From Betaproteobacteria bacterium (lineage in GTDB: Bacteria > Pseudomonadota > Gammaproteobacteria > Burkholderiales > Burkholderiaceae_C): 53,580 nt of DNA. Below the pieces are notes generated by a model. It saw only the letters and a program-made list of their open reading frames with translations, was not told the origin of the DNA and did no database searches. The translations under genes and the position numbers were made by a program. Below are positions 17,623 to 26,536 of the stretch, piece after piece. Each line of letters starts with the position of its first letter. Within the stretch, counting starts at the first letter, position 1. The stretch spans positions 1 through 53,580 of the forward strand of contig RFQA01000002.1 in NCBI GenBank assembly GCA_009925925.1, in the 5' to 3' direction.

Positions 17623-18729
17623 TCAGTCCAGCAGCGCACCGCGCAGTGGTTCAATCCACTTCAATTGAATTCTGTCGTAGGCACCAAAACCTGCGCCAAA
17701 TTCCCAGTAAGTCCAGCCAATTCCATGTTTCTCTAAGATATCGCGCGCCATTCTTGTGTAAGCAACTCGGGATGCCATATCTGCACTGTCGAGTGAGCCA
17801 AACTCTCCGAGGTGCAGCGGGTAGCCTTTGGCCTTGTTCCATTTCACGGCCGTCTCGATACCGCTTGTCAACGTCTGCTTTTGCTTTGCGCTGCAACACA
17901 CCACTCCCTTGGGAAACTGTGGCGTCCAGCTTGCACCTTGGTGGGTGAACTCAAATGGGTCGTAGCTGTGAATGGAAACGATCAAATTCGGATCCGCCGG
18001 CAATTGCAATTTGTACAAGTCTTTGGGGTGGTTCCACTCGGTGGGGCCAACCATAAGGGTCCTTGTGGTGTCTACCTCCCGGACTGCAGAGATCACCTTT
18101 GACAGAAGGCTGTTCCAAGCATCGCTGGTCAAAGTGCCATGTGGCTCATTGAGCAATTCAAACACCAAGTTCTTTGAGCGACCTTTGTAGCGCTGAGCTA
18201 GTTGTCGCCAAATGTTAACTAGTCGCACCTCCAGTACAGCTGGGTCCACCGCGAACTCATTGGGGTGCAGTTTGTCGCCAAATAGTTGGCTGTAGTGGTG
18301 CGTGTTCAAAATAACGTACATGTTTTTTGCTAACAAGGCATCCAGCGCCTTGTCCACGCGGTTGGCAAAAAACTCGTCTATCTTGGCGTCAGCTGTGGGG
18401 GCTGCGTGGTTGGTCCATCGAACTGGTACGCGTGCTGTTGTGAATTTCTCTGCGACCACGTGGATGTACGCAGGGTCCAAGCGGATGCCCCAATCCCCCT
18501 CACGGGGAGCCTCCAGCATATTGCCGAAGTTGATGCCACGCCCCAAGTTGTGTGCCAGTGTGCACGTCTCTGCGCTCACCGCGTGGCAAGCCTGGCGGAC
18601 GCCTACCACTGGCTTTTCAATTGTTGAATTTGCATTTGCTGGCGCAGCACAAAGCCCGCCCAAGCAAGCGAGCAAAAATGCACATAAGTATTTGATTTTT
18701 ATTGGCTTTTTAGGATTTTTTGATGCCAA
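17623..18729 (-). CDS. Secreted glycoside hydrolase family 5 (endoglucanase-like)
   Basis: A 368-residue exported glycanase. Residues 1-34 form a signal peptide (hydrophobic core [16 protein letters not shown], then PANANS). The catalytic domain has [22 protein letters not shown], the acid/base glutamate in [22 protein letters not shown] and the nucleophile glutamate in PLHLGEFGS, a full set of GH5 landmarks. Substrates of GH5 include beta-1,4-glucans and mannans. Its place inside the polysaccharide locus suggests it trims, releases or remodels the polymer made here. It is divergent from the flippase gene. Confidence 0.88.
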   Translation of the reverse strand: MASKNPKKPIKIKYLCAFLLACLGGLCAAPANANSTIEKPVVGVRQACHAVSAETCTLAHNLGRGINFGNMLEAPREGDWGIRLDPAYIHVVAEKFTTARVPVRWTNHAAPTADAKIDEFFANRVDKALDALLAKNMYVILNTHHYSQLFGDKLHPNEFAVDPAVLEVRLVNIWRQLAQRYKGRSKNLVFELLNEPHGTLTSDAWNSLLSKVISAVREVDTTRTLMVGPTEWNHPKDLYKLQLPADPNLIVSIHSYDPFEFTHQGASWTPQFPKGVVCCSAKQKQTLTSGIETAVKWNKAKGYPLHLGEFGSLDSADMASRVAYTRMARDILEKHGIGWTYWEFGAGFGAYDRIQLKWIEPLRGALLD

Positions 18730-18907
18730 TTAAACGCTCCGGATGTATCATCCAATTATGTTGCATTGCAACTAAAACAAGAATAGTCCAATCGGGCTCG
18801 GTTCAGGAAGGCCGGCTCGAGCCTCTTTGTAAGAGTTTCAACAATGCTGTCACACAAATATTGTGTTTGCGTTACAAGCCTGTGGCTTGCAATCGCCGGG
18901 TTTCTGC
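18730..18907. promoter_or_regulatory. Divergent control region between the GH5 and flippase genes
   Basis: This 178-bp region drives genes in both directions. It contains GGATG-TAT-CATCC (18741-18753), the 13-bp palindrome GTTGCATTGCAAC (18760-18772), the TAGTCC-AATC-GGGCTC half-palindrome (18784-18799), and a CAAGCC-TGT-GGCTTG hairpin just before the flippase start. No convincing -35/-10 pair was found by eye. Confidence 0.5.
18784..18799 (+). promoter_or_regulatory. TAGTCC-type site upstream of the GH5 and flippase genes
   Basis: TAGTCC-AATC-GGGCTC keeps the left half and four of six bases of the right half of TAGTCC-N4-GGACTA. It lies 55 bp upstream of the GH5 start and 108 bp upstream of the flippase start. 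Confidence 0.4.
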
Positions 18908-20392
18908 ATGAGTAGCCTGGCCAAAGAGGGCGTGCGCGCAGTCAAGTGGAGCGCGGTTTCAACGGTTGCCAGGTTTGTGTTGCAGCTGGTCGCCCAAGTG
19001 GTGCTGGCCCGGATTCTGGGCCCCGAGAACTATGGAGTTTTCGGTATTGGTATGGTCGTATTGACCCTTAGCAATTTTTTGTCCAGCTTTGGTTTCGGTT
19101 GGAACTTGTTGCATAAGAAAGACCTTACCACCGAAGACATACGATTTGCCTTTACTTGGCAAGTAGTAGCCGGCTCTACAGCCATGGTAACGCTGTATCT
19201 CTCAGCGCCTACTTTGGCGGACTATTTCCGAGAGCCTCGAGTGCTCGGCGTCATTCAGTGGCTGTCACTGGCTTGCTTGTTGAGTGCAGCCATGGCGCCC
19301 TCGAGCAACCTTCTGCAGCGCGATCTCAACTTCAAGGCAGTGGGTCTTATCCAAGTGGGGAGCTATGCCGCCGGCTATTTGGTAGTCGGTATACCTATGG
19401 CGCTTGCGGGTCTGGGTGTGCATTCCTTGGTCGCGGCTTGGCTGGTGCAAACCGGTGTGGCATTAGTAGCCAGCTATACCCTACGGCCCCATTCATTGAT
19501 TCCGCTTTTCCACTTCAGTGGTACTGGTAAAGCCATGGGCACCAGTGGGCAAGTATTTATGACCAACGTGGTCAATTGGTGCCTTAACAATGTAGACCGG
19601 GTGTTGATTGGTCGCATGCTCAATGTGCATTCAGTCGGGGTGTACACCGCGGGCTACAACCTAGCGACCATGCCCAACAACTTGCTATTGAGTGCGCTTC
19701 AGCCTGCATTCATGTCTGCTGCAGCCCGAATGCAAGACGAGCCCAAGCGTTTGGCGCGTGTTTATATGGAAATGCTGGCAACAGTCTGGGTGCTAGTACT
19801 GCCGTTTTTTGTGTTTTTAGCCGCCGTGGCGTCTGACGTCGTCCACCTGCTATATGGCGCGAAATGGGCGGAAACGGCTGGTGTTTTGGCTATTTTGTTT
19901 CTTGGGATGCCCGCCTATGTAACCTGGGGAATCACCACGCCAGTTCTTTGGAACACAGGGCGCAAGCACCATGAGGCCTTGCTGCAACTGCCGGTATTGT
20001 TAATAGGTGCCTTGTCTCTCTATTTCGCAACCGACTGGGGCGTACTTGCAGCTGCTGCCGTAGCTTCTGGAATTCTTGTCTTGAGAATGATTGTTGTGAT
20101 GGGCTCTGCTTTCGTGGCTTTACGTCTGGACTTTTATGACGTTCTTCCAAATGTATTCAGAGGTCTATTGCTTAGTGTTATTCCGCTCTTGATTTCAACT
20201 TTATTTGATTTTCTTTTTGTAAGTGTCGACTGGATAATTCTAAGATTGATGGCGACAAGCTTGTTGACCCTTGTAGTTATATTGTCGCTTGTATATAAGT
20301 GGCCGAAGCTATTGGGAGATGCAGTGTTGCTTATGCTGACTCGTTTTTTTCCCAAGCTTGAAAGATATCTTTCTAATGGAAAGGCAGAATAA
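18908..20392 (+). CDS. Lipopolysaccharide/EPS flippase, MOP superfamily (Wzx-like)
   Basis: A 494-residue inner-membrane protein with about 12-14 hydrophobic segments. It begins with the charged stretch LAKEGVRAVKWSAV and a helix (VARFVLQLVAQVVLARILGP) characteristic of polysaccharide-type MOP transporters of the WzxC kind. It would move undecaprenyl-linked repeat units to the periplasm. I chose ATG 18908; an in-frame ATG at 18863 adds residues unlike the family. No strong ribosome site is visible. The stop is directly followed by the next gene's ATG. Its last ~250 bases become AT-rich, like the following genes. Confidence 0.88.
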   Translation: MSSLAKEGVRAVKWSAVSTVARFVLQLVAQVVLARILGPENYGVFGIGMVVLTLSNFLSSFGFGWNLLHKKDLTTEDIRFAFTWQVVAGSTAMVTLYLSAPTLADYFREPRVLGVIQWLSLACLLSAAMAPSSNLLQRDLNFKAVGLIQVGSYAAGYLVVGIPMALAGLGVHSLVAAWLVQTGVALVASYTLRPHSLIPLFHFSGTGKAMGTSGQVFMTNVVNWCLNNVDRVLIGRMLNVHSVGVYTAGYNLATMPNNLLLSALQPAFMSAAARMQDEPKRLARVYMEMLATVWVLVLPFFVFLAAVASDVVHLLYGAKWAETAGVLAILFLGMPAYVTWGITTPVLWNTGRKHHEALLQLPVLLIGALSLYFATDWGVLAAAAVASGILVLRMIVVMGSAFVALRLDFYDVLPNVFRGLLLSVIPLLISTLFDFLFVSVDWIILRLMATSLLTLVVILSLVYKWPKLLGDAVLLMLTRFFPKLERYLSNGKAE

Positions 20393-21790
20393 ATGGGAGA
20401 ATTCCTTGTCGCTGGCAGCTTTATTTCCGTCATGGGCTTTGCAATATTGCTGTGTTTTGCAATCGCTTTTTCGCTCCATCTGGTCAGACGATTGGACTTG
20501 GGAATTATTCAATACTATCCCCATGTAATCCTGATTTCAAATGGTTTGGCCATATTTTTATCGGCAAGAAACTACGTAACTACAGGTGAGTTTATTTCGG
20601 ATGCTGTATCTGCTAATCCGGTGACAGCTCTAGTAATCAAGTTTTCTTCGGCCTTTGCCATGCTGGCTGCTGTAGATCAGATCGTCAGGTATTGCAAAGT
20701 CGAACGAAAAGTTTCTTGGGACCGCGCCTTGCTTGGAATCACATTTATCTTTTTCTGGATTTCGAATGTTCTTCTTCCAGCTTACCTTTCTCTGCATACT
20801 GTGGCAGTTGAACTTAGCTGGTTTTATTCGCTAGTTTTGGGCCTTGGCGTGATTTTAATTAATCCACTGAAGCCGGAGGTCCTAATCAAACAGTTTAGAG
20901 AGGCTTTGTTGGTATTCTGCTTAATTGGTCTCTTGTTGTCTTTTTGGAAACCGGAACTGGTTTTGCAGACGAATTATACGCAAGGGTATATCCCCGGGTT
21001 ACCTAGATTTGCCGGTCTAGCACCGCACGCAATCCTAATGGGAGTTTTGGCTTCGTTAGCTCTGTTTTGCCTGTACGTATCTCCTTTCAGTACCAAATGG
21101 TTGAACAGTGCAAGTTACTTCGTCGCATTTGTTGCGCTGGTTATGTCTCAGTCAAAAAACGTGTGGGTCGCCTTCGTTCTTTTGACGCCATTTCTATATT
21201 TATATAAAGATGGTGAATCAAGCATTGGGCAAAAAAGATCTACCCTCCGGTTCAATCCATATATGTTGCTGGCCTTTCTTTGGATCATCCCAATTTCCAT
21301 AATTCTTGCGTTTGCTGGGCTGGGTATGGGTGAAATGGTTTTGAAAGTTTTTGACGAGAAACAGGCCAATCAACTATTTTCACTTACAGGAAGAGATCAG
21401 ATATGGAGAGTGGCAATTGAAGAATGGAGGCAAGCCCCTTGGTTCGGATATGGGTTGCCATTATTTGGTGATGAGCATAGAAATCAGATAAATATGTATT
21501 ACGCAACCTCCGGTCACAATCAAATTTATGATAACTTGGCCAGGGTTGGATTGGTTGGTCTATTTTTAGGTTTATTACATTTTGCAGCGCTGATTTACTT
21601 AGGTTTCAAGTTCAGAGGTAAAACTCGAGGTTTGAGTCTTGTCTTGGCTTTGTCGATTGTTATTCGAATGGTGTCTGAGGTGCCTATAACACTACTTACT
21701 ATCGGTTTAGATACTTTTCCTTATTACTTGTTGATGGCCTTGCTTGGGAAGCAAATGGTTTATGAAAAAAGTAAGGTGCTACGTGAATGA
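20393..21790 (+). CDS. O-antigen ligase/polymerase-like membrane protein (Wzy-like)
   Basis: A 465-residue protein of about 11-12 hydrophobic segments. The long polar loop between helices reads SLTGRDQIWRVAIEEW, then WFGYG and TSGHNQIYDNLARVG, a pattern seen in Wzy_C/O-antigen ligase family proteins. It probably polymerises the repeat units made here, or ligates glycan to an acceptor. It starts immediately after the flippase stop and overlaps the acyltransferase start by 4 bp. Base composition is clearly more AT-rich than in flanking housekeeping genes, as is common for polymerase genes. Confidence 0.78.
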   Translation: MGEFLVAGSFISVMGFAILLCFAIAFSLHLVRRLDLGIIQYYPHVILISNGLAIFLSARNYVTTGEFISDAVSANPVTALVIKFSSAFAMLAAVDQIVRYCKVERKVSWDRALLGITFIFFWISNVLLPAYLSLHTVAVELSWFYSLVLGLGVILINPLKPEVLIKQFREALLVFCLIGLLLSFWKPELVLQTNYTQGYIPGLPRFAGLAPHAILMGVLASLALFCLYVSPFSTKWLNSASYFVAFVALVMSQSKNVWVAFVLLTPFLYLYKDGESSIGQKRSTLRFNPYMLLAFLWIIPISIILAFAGLGMGEMVLKVFDEKQANQLFSLTGRDQIWRVAIEEWRQAPWFGYGLPLFGDEHRNQINMYYATSGHNQIYDNLARVGLVGLFLGLLHFAALIYLGFKFRGKTRGLSLVLALSIVIRMVSEVPITLLTIGLDTFPYYLLMALLGKQMVYEKSKVLRE

Positions 21791-22827
21791 GACCTGAGAA
21801 TAGATTAATTGGTCTTGACGGCCTTAGGGGTTGCTTGGCAATAGCTGTCGTCCTTCATCATTTCGGTCAAATCTCTGGAATCGCGCTGATGGGGGCTGCT
21901 TGGCTATCGGTCGATGCCTTTTTTATTCTCTCCGGCATTGTCGTTGGAAACAGCTACGAGAAGAGGGTTTTGGCTGGGATGTGCTTCCGAGAATTCCTGA
22001 TTATCAGATTTTCGCGCCTGTATCCGATGTACTTCATTGGCCTTATGTTAGGTTTGTTGCATCTGCTAGTTGAAAGCTTTCGAGGGGGGATCAATTGGGC
22101 TGACTATCTGTTTAGGCTGCCTTTAGCATTGATGGTTATACCTTATCCTTTTGATATGAAGGCGTTTATACCAGGAAATACACCCGTGTTCCCTATAAAT
22201 GATCCAGCATGGTCTCTTTTCTTTGAACTATTTGTAAGTGTATTTTTTTTCTTAATTGTCGTATTTTTTCGAGGTGTTTCGCGTATTTACTTTCTATTTG
22301 CTTCGTTTGTGACGTTGCTAGTAGCAATTCATCTATTTGGCATAAGTAATGGTTATTCGAGCTCTAATTTTTTGGGTGGGTTTCCGCGAGTTGTATTTTT
22401 CTTTCTTTTAGGATACTTTTTTTATCCGAAAGTGAGGTTATTGCCCAGACTGAATGTTTTGATTGCTATGCCTTGCTTAGTGTTTGTTGCATTGCTATTT
22501 AGTTTCCGAAATAACATATTGATGTTCTTAGGAATGTTCCTTTTTATGCCCCTTGTCGTGGGTGTTTTTTGTGCAGTTAATGTTCCCGGGTCTAGTATTG
22601 TGGAATACGTGTTTAGATTTCTTGGAAACATCTCGTTCCCTCTGTACATAACTCATTTCCCTGTATTCAAATTGCTATTGATCTTCGATCCTTTTGTTCG
22701 TTGTTCGTCAATTGAGCGGGTGATCTTTGGCCTTCTGATTTCGGTGGGGGTCGCGTATTTTTTGTCTATTTACGAATCGGGCATGAGAAACTACTTGTCC
22801 AAAATGCTCATGAGGTTTCATGCATAG
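21787..22827 (+). CDS. Acyltransferase family 3 (OafA/YrhL-like), first copy
   Basis: A 346-residue inner-membrane acyltransferase with about ten hydrophobic segments. The N-terminus has the family signature LIGLDGLRGCLAIAVVLHHF, in which the histidine pair is catalytic, and SVDAFFILSGIVVG a little later. Such proteins O-acetylate or otherwise acylate surface sugars, so it should decorate the polymer. Start is the ATG of an ATGA overlap with the polymerase gene. It is the most AT-rich gene of the window. Confidence 0.88.
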   Translation: MRPENRLIGLDGLRGCLAIAVVLHHFGQISGIALMGAAWLSVDAFFILSGIVVGNSYEKRVLAGMCFREFLIIRFSRLYPMYFIGLMLGLLHLLVESFRGGINWADYLFRLPLALMVIPYPFDMKAFIPGNTPVFPINDPAWSLFFELFVSVFFFLIVVFFRGVSRIYFLFASFVTLLVAIHLFGISNGYSSSNFLGGFPRVVFFFLLGYFFYPKVRLLPRLNVLIAMPCLVFVALLFSFRNNILMFLGMFLFMPLVVGVFCAVNVPGSSIVEYVFRFLGNISFPLYITHFPVFKLLLIFDPFVRCSSIERVIFGLLISVGVAYFLSIYESGMRNYLSKMLMRFHA

Positions 22828-22990
22828 CTTTCCTGACGAGTTTTTGTTGACGTCAAACGCTGAGGATGAATGGTCTTTGAAGAATAGAGCGTTTGAATTT
22901 TTTGAAGCAAAATTTTCTTTATTTTGGGCTTCCGATTTTTGATGTGCTTAATATGTCGTAATAAATTGTTGAGCTGATTTGAGGGTATTG

Positions 22991-23500
22991 ATGTATTTAT
23001 TTTTTGAAGATTTACGCTCTGCACGTGAAGGTGTTTTATCCCTTGGTTTTTGGGCGCTGCAGGTTTATCGGCTGGGACACTTGCGTTATCGCTTTCAGTC
23101 CAAGCTTGTGCGATATCCATTGGCTGCTATTCACATAGTCCTTAGTAAACTGGCAGAGATATTTTGTGGCGTAACGATCGGTGTGTCCGCGAAAATTGGA
23201 CGGCGGCTTGTAATTGAACACTCAGGTGCCATCGTGATACATGGCGAAGCCGTACTCGGCGATGACTGTGTCATCAGACAAGGGGTAACCATTGGTAATC
23301 GTTATTTGAATAAACCGATGGATGCCCCCGTTATTGGTAACCGGGTCAATATCGGTGCTGGTGCCAAGATCCTGGGCGCGGTGAACATTGGGGACGACGC
23401 CGAAGTCGGTGCCAATGCGGTTGTACTTAAAGATGTGCCTGCCGGTGCTGCAGCGGTGGGTGTGCCTGCCCGGATTATTTTGCGGAAAACTGAATCATGA
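22991..23500 (+). CDS. Left-handed beta-helix acetyltransferase (serine acetyltransferase-like)
   Basis: A 169-residue hexapeptide-repeat protein. The second half shows the repeat pattern (GVSAKIGRRLVIEHSGAIVI, GDDCVIRQGVTIGN, VNIGAGAKILGAVNIGDDA) and ends VGVPARII, as in CysE-like sugar O-acetyltransferases (compare EpsC/WcaB/CapG types). ATG 22991 is favoured because GAGGG lies 6 bases upstream; a TTG at 22979 would overlap that site. It probably acetylates a sugar of the repeat unit. It overlaps the next gene by 4 bp. The 163-bp gap before it is AT-rich, with no gene recognised. Confidence 0.85.
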   Translation: MYLFFEDLRSAREGVLSLGFWALQVYRLGHLRYRFQSKLVRYPLAAIHIVLSKLAEIFCGVTIGVSAKIGRRLVIEHSGAIVIHGEAVLGDDCVIRQGVTIGNRYLNKPMDAPVIGNRVNIGAGAKILGAVNIGDDAEVGANAVVLKDVPAGAAAVGVPARIILRKTES

Positions 23501-24402
23501 GCATTTCCTTCGCTGGGTGTCGGGTTAGCGTCGTCATCAAAGCTTTAAATGAAGAGAAACGTATTGCTACCGCTGTGGAGTCGGCACTTGCCGCTGTGCA
23601 GCCTTTTGGTGGCGAGGTTGTGTTGGCAGACTCATGTTCCACAGACAGGACGGTAGAAATCGCGTCTGCATTCCCCATCCAAATTGCACAACTCGCGAAT
23701 CCTCAAGAGCGTTGCTGTGGCATCGGGCCCCAACTGGGTTACCAGCACACCCGTGGAGAGTATGTCTATATCTTGGATGGTGACATGGAGATGTTGCCAG
23801 GCTTCCTACCACAAGCCATCGCTCTGATGGAAGCACATCCCGAAGTGGCTGGCGTTGGCGGGCTCGTAGTCGAAATGAACACGACCAGTCTCGAGTATCT
23901 CGCCCGAGTTGAACGCGGCACTGCCCATATGCAAGCGGGTGAAGTGGATCGACTAGATATGGGCGGGCTCTACAGGCGTGCTGCAGTGGACCAAGCCGGT
24001 TATTTTTCAGATCGCAATCTACACAGCTATGAGGAATTCGATTTGGCAATTCGGCTTCGGGCCAAAGGTTGGAAGCTGCAACGCATCAGTGAAGCAGCAG
24101 TGCGTCACCATGGGCACGATGCGCCACCTTACCAACTATTGATGCGCCGCTGGCGCAGCCGTTACATCGATGGTTTGGGTGAGCTGTTGCGCGGAGCATG
24201 GGGGCAGCGACATTTTGCAATGGCTTTGCAGGGCTTGAGAGAGTTGAGAATTTACGCCGCCGTAATAGTTTGGTGGCTCGTTTTGCTATCAATTTCATTG
24301 CTGTCAGCGCCCTATCCACGGGCGATGTGGGCCTTTTTAATACTCTTTGTTGCGCCAGTCGGTTTGATGACCGTGCGCAGGCTATGCGACTCTGTGGGTT
24401 GA
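23497..24402 (+). CDS. Glycosyltransferase family 2 with C-terminal membrane segments
   Basis: A 301-residue GT2 protein. The catalytic region has VSVVIKALNEEKRI, VVLADSCSTDRTVEIA, and YILDGDMEMLPGF (the D-x-D equivalent is DGDMEM). After about residue 245 come two hydrophobic segments (YAAVIVWWLVLLSISLL and MWAFLILFVAPVGLM), so the enzyme is likely anchored at the inner membrane. ATGA overlap with the acetyltransferase upstream. A stretch at 24285-24330 resembles the dispersed repeat, read in sense here. Confidence 0.86.
   Translation: MSISFAGCRVSVVIKALNEEKRIATAVESALAAVQPFGGEVVLADSCSTDRTVEIASAFPIQIAQLANPQERCCGIGPQLGYQHTRGEYVYILDGDMEMLPGFLPQAIALMEAHPEVAGVGGLVVEMNTTSLEYLARVERGTAHMQAGEVDRLDMGGLYRRAAVDQAGYFSDRNLHSYEEFDLAIRLRAKGWKLQRISEAAVRHHGHDAPPYQLLMRRWRSRYIDGLGELLRGAWGQRHFAMALQGLRELRIYAAVIVWWLVLLSISLLSAPYPRAMWAFLILFVAPVGLMTVRRLCDSVG
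24285..24330 (+). repeat. Possible dispersed repeat, copy C (inside the GT2 gene)
   Basis: GCTATCAATTTCATTGCTG followed by TCAGCGC and CCACGGGCGATGTGG has the same order of elements as copy A (GCTA, T-run, GCTG, GCGC, CGGGCG). Identity is moderate and it falls in a membrane segment whose codons are T-rich anyway, so chance is a real alternative. Confidence 0.3.
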
Positions 24403-24408
24403 GAGTAA

Positions 24409-25512
24409 ATGAAAAAAATTTTGCACATCATTAATGGCGAGTTCTTCGCCGGAGCGGAGAGAGTTCAGGATTTGCTGGCAATGCGGTTGCCGAACTATGG
24501 ATATCAATGTGGATTTGTGTGCCTTAAGGATGGAGTCTTCGAGAAAAGTCGTAAGTCCAGCGTTCCGGTGCATGTAGTGCCCATGCGGTCGCGGTTCGAT
24601 ATCTTGATCGTGCGGCGCATAGCAGCTATCGTTCGAGAGGGGGGGTATGTGGCTATACATACCCATACTCCACGCAGCGCATTGATTGGTCGGTTCGTTG
24701 CGCTATCGATCGGGCTGCCGTTTATTCACCATGTTCACAGCCCAGCCGCCAGGGACACCGAGAGCCCGGTTCGGAATTTTCTAGGTTCTGCTCTTGAAAA
24801 ATTCTTCATCTTTGCTTCGAGCCAGCGTTTGATTCCGGTTTCGCACAGTCTTAAGGCATATCTTCTTGAAAGAGGTGTAAACGAAGAGCGGATCAGTGTT
24901 GTGCCCAATGGAGTGCCTGTAGTGCGCTCTGCTCCTGTATGGCAAATGCCCTCGGGTAAATGGAAGATTGGCACCGTTGCATTGTTCCGGCCTAGAAAAG
25001 GTTTGGAGGTATTGCTCCAAGCCCTACGGAAGCTGAAGGATGCCGGTTTCAATGTGGAGTTGCATGCAGTAGGCGCATTCGAGACGCTTGAATATGAGTC
25101 GCAAATCAAGCGTCTTGCATCAGATTTACAAATCGAAGACCTCATTACCTGGGCGGGCTTCAAACGGAACGTGCATGCAGAGATGGAAAAAATGCACATC
25201 TTCGTTTTGCCTAGTTTGTATGGAGAAGGCTTGCCCATGGTGGTGATAGAGGCGATGTCGGTTGGAGTTCCAGTAGTTGCGTCTGATGTGGAGGGTATCC
25301 CTGAAGTGCTCATTTCAAAGGAGATTGGCGAAATCACCGAACCAAACAACCCGGAAGCGCTAGCAAACGCTCTGTCTGGGTTGATAAAAGAGAAGCACCG
25401 TATTCCTGAGATGGTCATTGCAGCCCACAGTCGTCAGCGGGATGTCTTCTCGGATTCAGCTATGGCACGCGGCGTTTCCGGTGTATACGATTCCGTGATT
25501 ACAGTTCGCTAG
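24409..25512 (+). CDS. Glycosyltransferase, GT4 family
   Basis: A 367-residue GT-B enzyme. It begins KKILHIINGEFFAGAERVQ, with the glycine-rich N-terminal loop of GT4 proteins. The C-terminal domain has GTVALFRPRKGLEVLLQAL, then VLPSLYGEGLPMVVIEAM and GVPVVASDVEGIPEV, the E-x7-E donor-binding region. It follows the GT2 gene by 6 bp and precedes an acyltransferase by 9 bp on the same strand. The sugar transferred cannot be told from sequence. Confidence 0.9.
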   Translation: MKKILHIINGEFFAGAERVQDLLAMRLPNYGYQCGFVCLKDGVFEKSRKSSVPVHVVPMRSRFDILIVRRIAAIVREGGYVAIHTHTPRSALIGRFVALSIGLPFIHHVHSPAARDTESPVRNFLGSALEKFFIFASSQRLIPVSHSLKAYLLERGVNEERISVVPNGVPVVRSAPVWQMPSGKWKIGTVALFRPRKGLEVLLQALRKLKDAGFNVELHAVGAFETLEYESQIKRLASDLQIEDLITWAGFKRNVHAEMEKMHIFVLPSLYGEGLPMVVIEAMSVGVPVVASDVEGIPEVLISKEIGEITEPNNPEALANALSGLIKEKHRIPEMVIAAHSRQRDVFSDSAMARGVSGVYDSVITVR

Positions 25513-25521
25513 GTAACCATA

Positions 25522-26523
25522 GTGCTTACCAATATTCAGTGTCTGCGGGCAGTGGCTGCATTAATGGTGGTGTGGCTTCACGCCAAAGAGCTGACTCCCG
25601 GGATGAATGAGTACTTCCGCAGCGGCTTTGGTGCGGCAGGTGTTGATTTGTTTTTTGTGATCAGTGGCTTGATCATGATGGTTTCGACAGCGAACAAAGA
25701 AATTACGCCATGGGAATTTTTTGTGCGTCGAATCCAACGTATTGCCCCCTTGTATTGGTTGGCGATGACATTGCTAGTGCTGGTCGCGCTGGTGGCGCCG
25801 CAACTGCAACGAAGTACCACGTTGGGCTGGTCGCACGTAGTGGCCAGCTATTTCTTTATTCCGATGGACTCCCCCTCATTTCCCGGGCATATGTGGCCTG
25901 TGTTGGTGCCCGGTTGGACGTTGAATTACGAGATGGCGTTTTATGCCATTTTTGCGATATCGCTTTTCTTTGGTCACGCATGGCGCATCCCATTCGTGGC
26001 TTTGGTAATTGCGGCTTCGGTTGCAATTGGCCAGTGGTTAAATTTGCAAGGTGTGCTTGGTTTTTATACCAATGAGGTCATGCTCACTTTTGTATTGGGA
26101 GCACTTGTTGGGAGACTAGTTGTTAGCCCGCGCTTCACACCAAGTGCCTACAAGGGCACGCTTTTCTTGCTGATGGCAGTAGTCTCATGGTTTGCACTTG
26201 AGGCATTGGCTATACCCAGTCGATTCTTGAATGCGGGAGTGCCAGCAGCCTTGGTGGTAGTCGGGTGTAGTTACTTGCCGGTATTCAGATCGCGGGCTAC
26301 CAGATACCTAGCATTACTTGGCGATGCCTCGTACTCCATTTACCTTACGCATATCTTCACGCTGGCGGCATTACGGATTGTGGTCAAGATTGTCGAGATC
26401 CCATCTATCAGCGTGACTCATTGCTGGCTGCTTATGGGTTGCAGCTTACTAGCCTGCTCCATCGTAGGTTATCTTTCTTATCGTTTTATTGAACAGCCAA
26501 TATCAAGAAAGTTTAAGCGCTAA
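25522..26523 (+). CDS. Acyltransferase family 3, second copy
   Basis: A 333-residue inner-membrane O-acyltransferase beginning with GTG at 25522 (MLTNIQCLRAVAALMVVWLH, catalytic-type histidine at the end of the first helix). VDLFFVISGLIMM, RRIQRIAPLYWLA and WTLNYEMAFYAIF are family landmarks, and the end FIEQPISRKFKR is typical. It differs from the first acyltransferase in composition and in motif details, so the two probably modify different positions. It converges with wecG, 13 bp away, with no clear terminator between. Confidence 0.9.
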   Translation: MLTNIQCLRAVAALMVVWLHAKELTPGMNEYFRSGFGAAGVDLFFVISGLIMMVSTANKEITPWEFFVRRIQRIAPLYWLAMTLLVLVALVAPQLQRSTTLGWSHVVASYFFIPMDSPSFPGHMWPVLVPGWTLNYEMAFYAIFAISLFFGHAWRIPFVALVIAASVAIGQWLNLQGVLGFYTNEVMLTFVLGALVGRLVVSPRFTPSAYKGTLFLLMAVVSWFALEALAIPSRFLNAGVPAALVVVGCSYLPVFRSRATRYLALLGDASYSIYLTHIFTLAALRIVVKIVEIPSISVTHCWLLMGCSLLACSIVGYLSYRFIEQPISRKFKR

Positions 26524-26536
26524 GCGATTTAATGCC

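Noticed and set aside
22828-22990. A possible small gene in the gap before the hexapeptide acetyltransferase
   Set aside because: The stretch is AT-rich with stops in all frames and no ribosome site followed by a usable frame; TTGACGTCAA is a palindrome but has no partner.
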